NCBI GenBank assembly: GCA_934130405.1
Contig: CAKOXX010000021.1
Coordinates: 1-21,952 of the forward strand
From: an uncultured Bacilli bacterium
GTDB taxonomy: Bacteria; Bacillota_I; Bacilli_A; RF39; UBA660
DNA: 21,952 nt
Direction of reading: 5' to 3'
Below the pieces are notes generated by a model. It saw only the letters and a list, made by a program, of their open reading frames with translations, searched no databases and had not been told where the DNA came from. Position numbers and translations under genes: made by a program. Every line of letters starts with the position of its first letter. Within the stretch, counting starts at the first letter, position 1. Below, piece after piece: positions 21,759 to 21,952 of the stretch.

Positions 21759-21787
21759 TTGAAAAGTTGCCTTCAATTTGATAAAAT
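21759..21787 (+). promoter_or_regulatory. Promoter of the G10 mini-ORF
   Basis: -35 TTGAAA (21759-21764), 17-bp spacer, -10 TAAAAT (21782-21787) with TGA just upstream (extended -10). RNA would start near 21794. Confidence 0.55.
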
Positions 21788-21818
21788 TAATTCATAAAGT
21801 ATGAAAGTAGGTGTTGAT

Positions 21819-21899
21819 ATGTTTAGTGATAGTAATTGTTTGCTTTCTATAAGTGTAAAAGTTAACTCAAAATTAACCTGGGGGGGGGGTACTTATTAG
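21819..21899 (+). CDS. 26-residue mini-ORF containing a G10 tract
   Basis: ATG 21819 follows TAGGTG and a good promoter. The frame reads MFSDSNCLLSISVKVNSK, then TWGGGGTY and stop. Ten G (21880-21889) fall near its end, so gain or loss of one G changes the C-terminus: eleven G would extend the frame to a TAG at 21947-21949 (original numbering), nine G would end it at a TAG at about 21906. It is bracketed by GAAAGTAG (21803-21810) and CTACTTTC (21915-21922), which pair perfectly. The peptide matches nothing I know. The reading frame is short enough to be chance; the RNA may be the functional product. Confidence 0.35.
   Translation: MFSDSNCLLSISVKVNSKLTWGGGTY
21880..21889 (+). repeat. Homopolymer of ten G
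   Basis: A G10 run in an AT-rich genome where no other long G or C run is visible in the window. Such tracts slip during replication and underlie phase variation in many bacteria; an assembly or sequencing artefact is also possible. Confidence 0.9.
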
Positions 21900-21904
21900 T
21901 ACTA

Positions 21905-21925
21905 AGTAGCAAAACTACTTTCTTT
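21905..21925 (+). terminator. Weak terminator-like hairpin after the mini-ORF
   Basis: AAGTAG (21905-21910) / CTACTT (21915-21920) with a 4-nt loop and TTCTTT after it. It competes with the long-range pairing of CTACTTTC to 21803-21810. Confidence 0.4.
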
Positions 21926-21952
21926 CATAGTGTCAAATTGATGGAATAGGAA

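Noticed and set aside
1..21952. Alternative genetic code with TGA as tryptophan (as in mycoplasmas)
   Set aside because: Tryptophan is encoded by TGG in all major genes and long conserved proteins (Ffh, Ca2+ ATPase, HerA-like) are not interrupted by TGA; one gene plausibly stops at TGA (12012-12014).

Overview
This is an AT-rich window with short intergenic gaps, strong Shine-Dalgarno sites (AGGAGG/GGGAGG), sigma-A-like promoters (TTGACA/TATAAT types) and many U-tailed terminators. Together with fmt, ffh, a PMCA-like Ca2+ pump, a YkpA-like ABC-F protein and 2-hydroxyacyl-CoA dehydratase-type activase genes, it points to a low-GC anaerobic member of the Bacillota, of the kind seen among uncultured gut Bacilli or Erysipelotrichia-like lineages. 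Lineage is inferred, not measured. Tryptophan is TGG and long genes are not broken at TGA, so the standard bacterial code applies. No tRNA, rRNA, CRISPR array, transposase or integrase was seen.

Layout. 1-1320 (minus): three tandem paralogous genes of an unrecognised family, the leftmost cut by the window edge, driven by a promoter set back to back with that of a membrane-anchored glucosaminidase (1454-2209). 2342-3397: a class II Fic AMP-transferase with a C-terminal winged-helix-like region, preceded by three half-sites spaced exactly 20 bp apart. 3524-6142: a P-type Ca2+ ATPase. 6143-6966: about 820 bp without a normal gene, holding three diverged copies of an element with a tiny hydrophobic ORF, a hairpin over its ribosome site, a 5'-to-3' pairing and a terminator. 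6967-9978: an ABC-F protein, a secreted or anchored protein of unknown function and a DUF3592-type membrane protein. 10002-12923 (minus): a translationally coupled three-gene operon related to 2-hydroxyglutaryl-CoA dehydratase and its activator. 13038-14058: a membrane-anchored thioredoxin-like protein and a bacterial PH-domain protein. 14248-16449: a HerA-type ATPase with a long disordered tail. 16622-17229: a 63-residue protein and a PemK/MazF-like protein in a tight pair. 17318-20220: an operon of an unknown tail-anchored protein, methionyl-tRNA formyltransferase and a membrane-anchored protein. 20302-21609: ffh. 21610-21952: a promoter-driven 26-codon ORF containing a run of ten G, bounded by inverted repeats.

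Housekeeping functions (translation initiation, protein targeting, ribosome rescue or protection, Ca2+ export) are interspersed with small accessory modules. The most unusual signals are the tiny-ORF RNA element at 6182-6896, with base-pair covariation between copies, the G10 mini-ORF near the right end, the tandem paralogs at the left end, the Fic operator array, and the PemK-like pair with an unrecognised partner.
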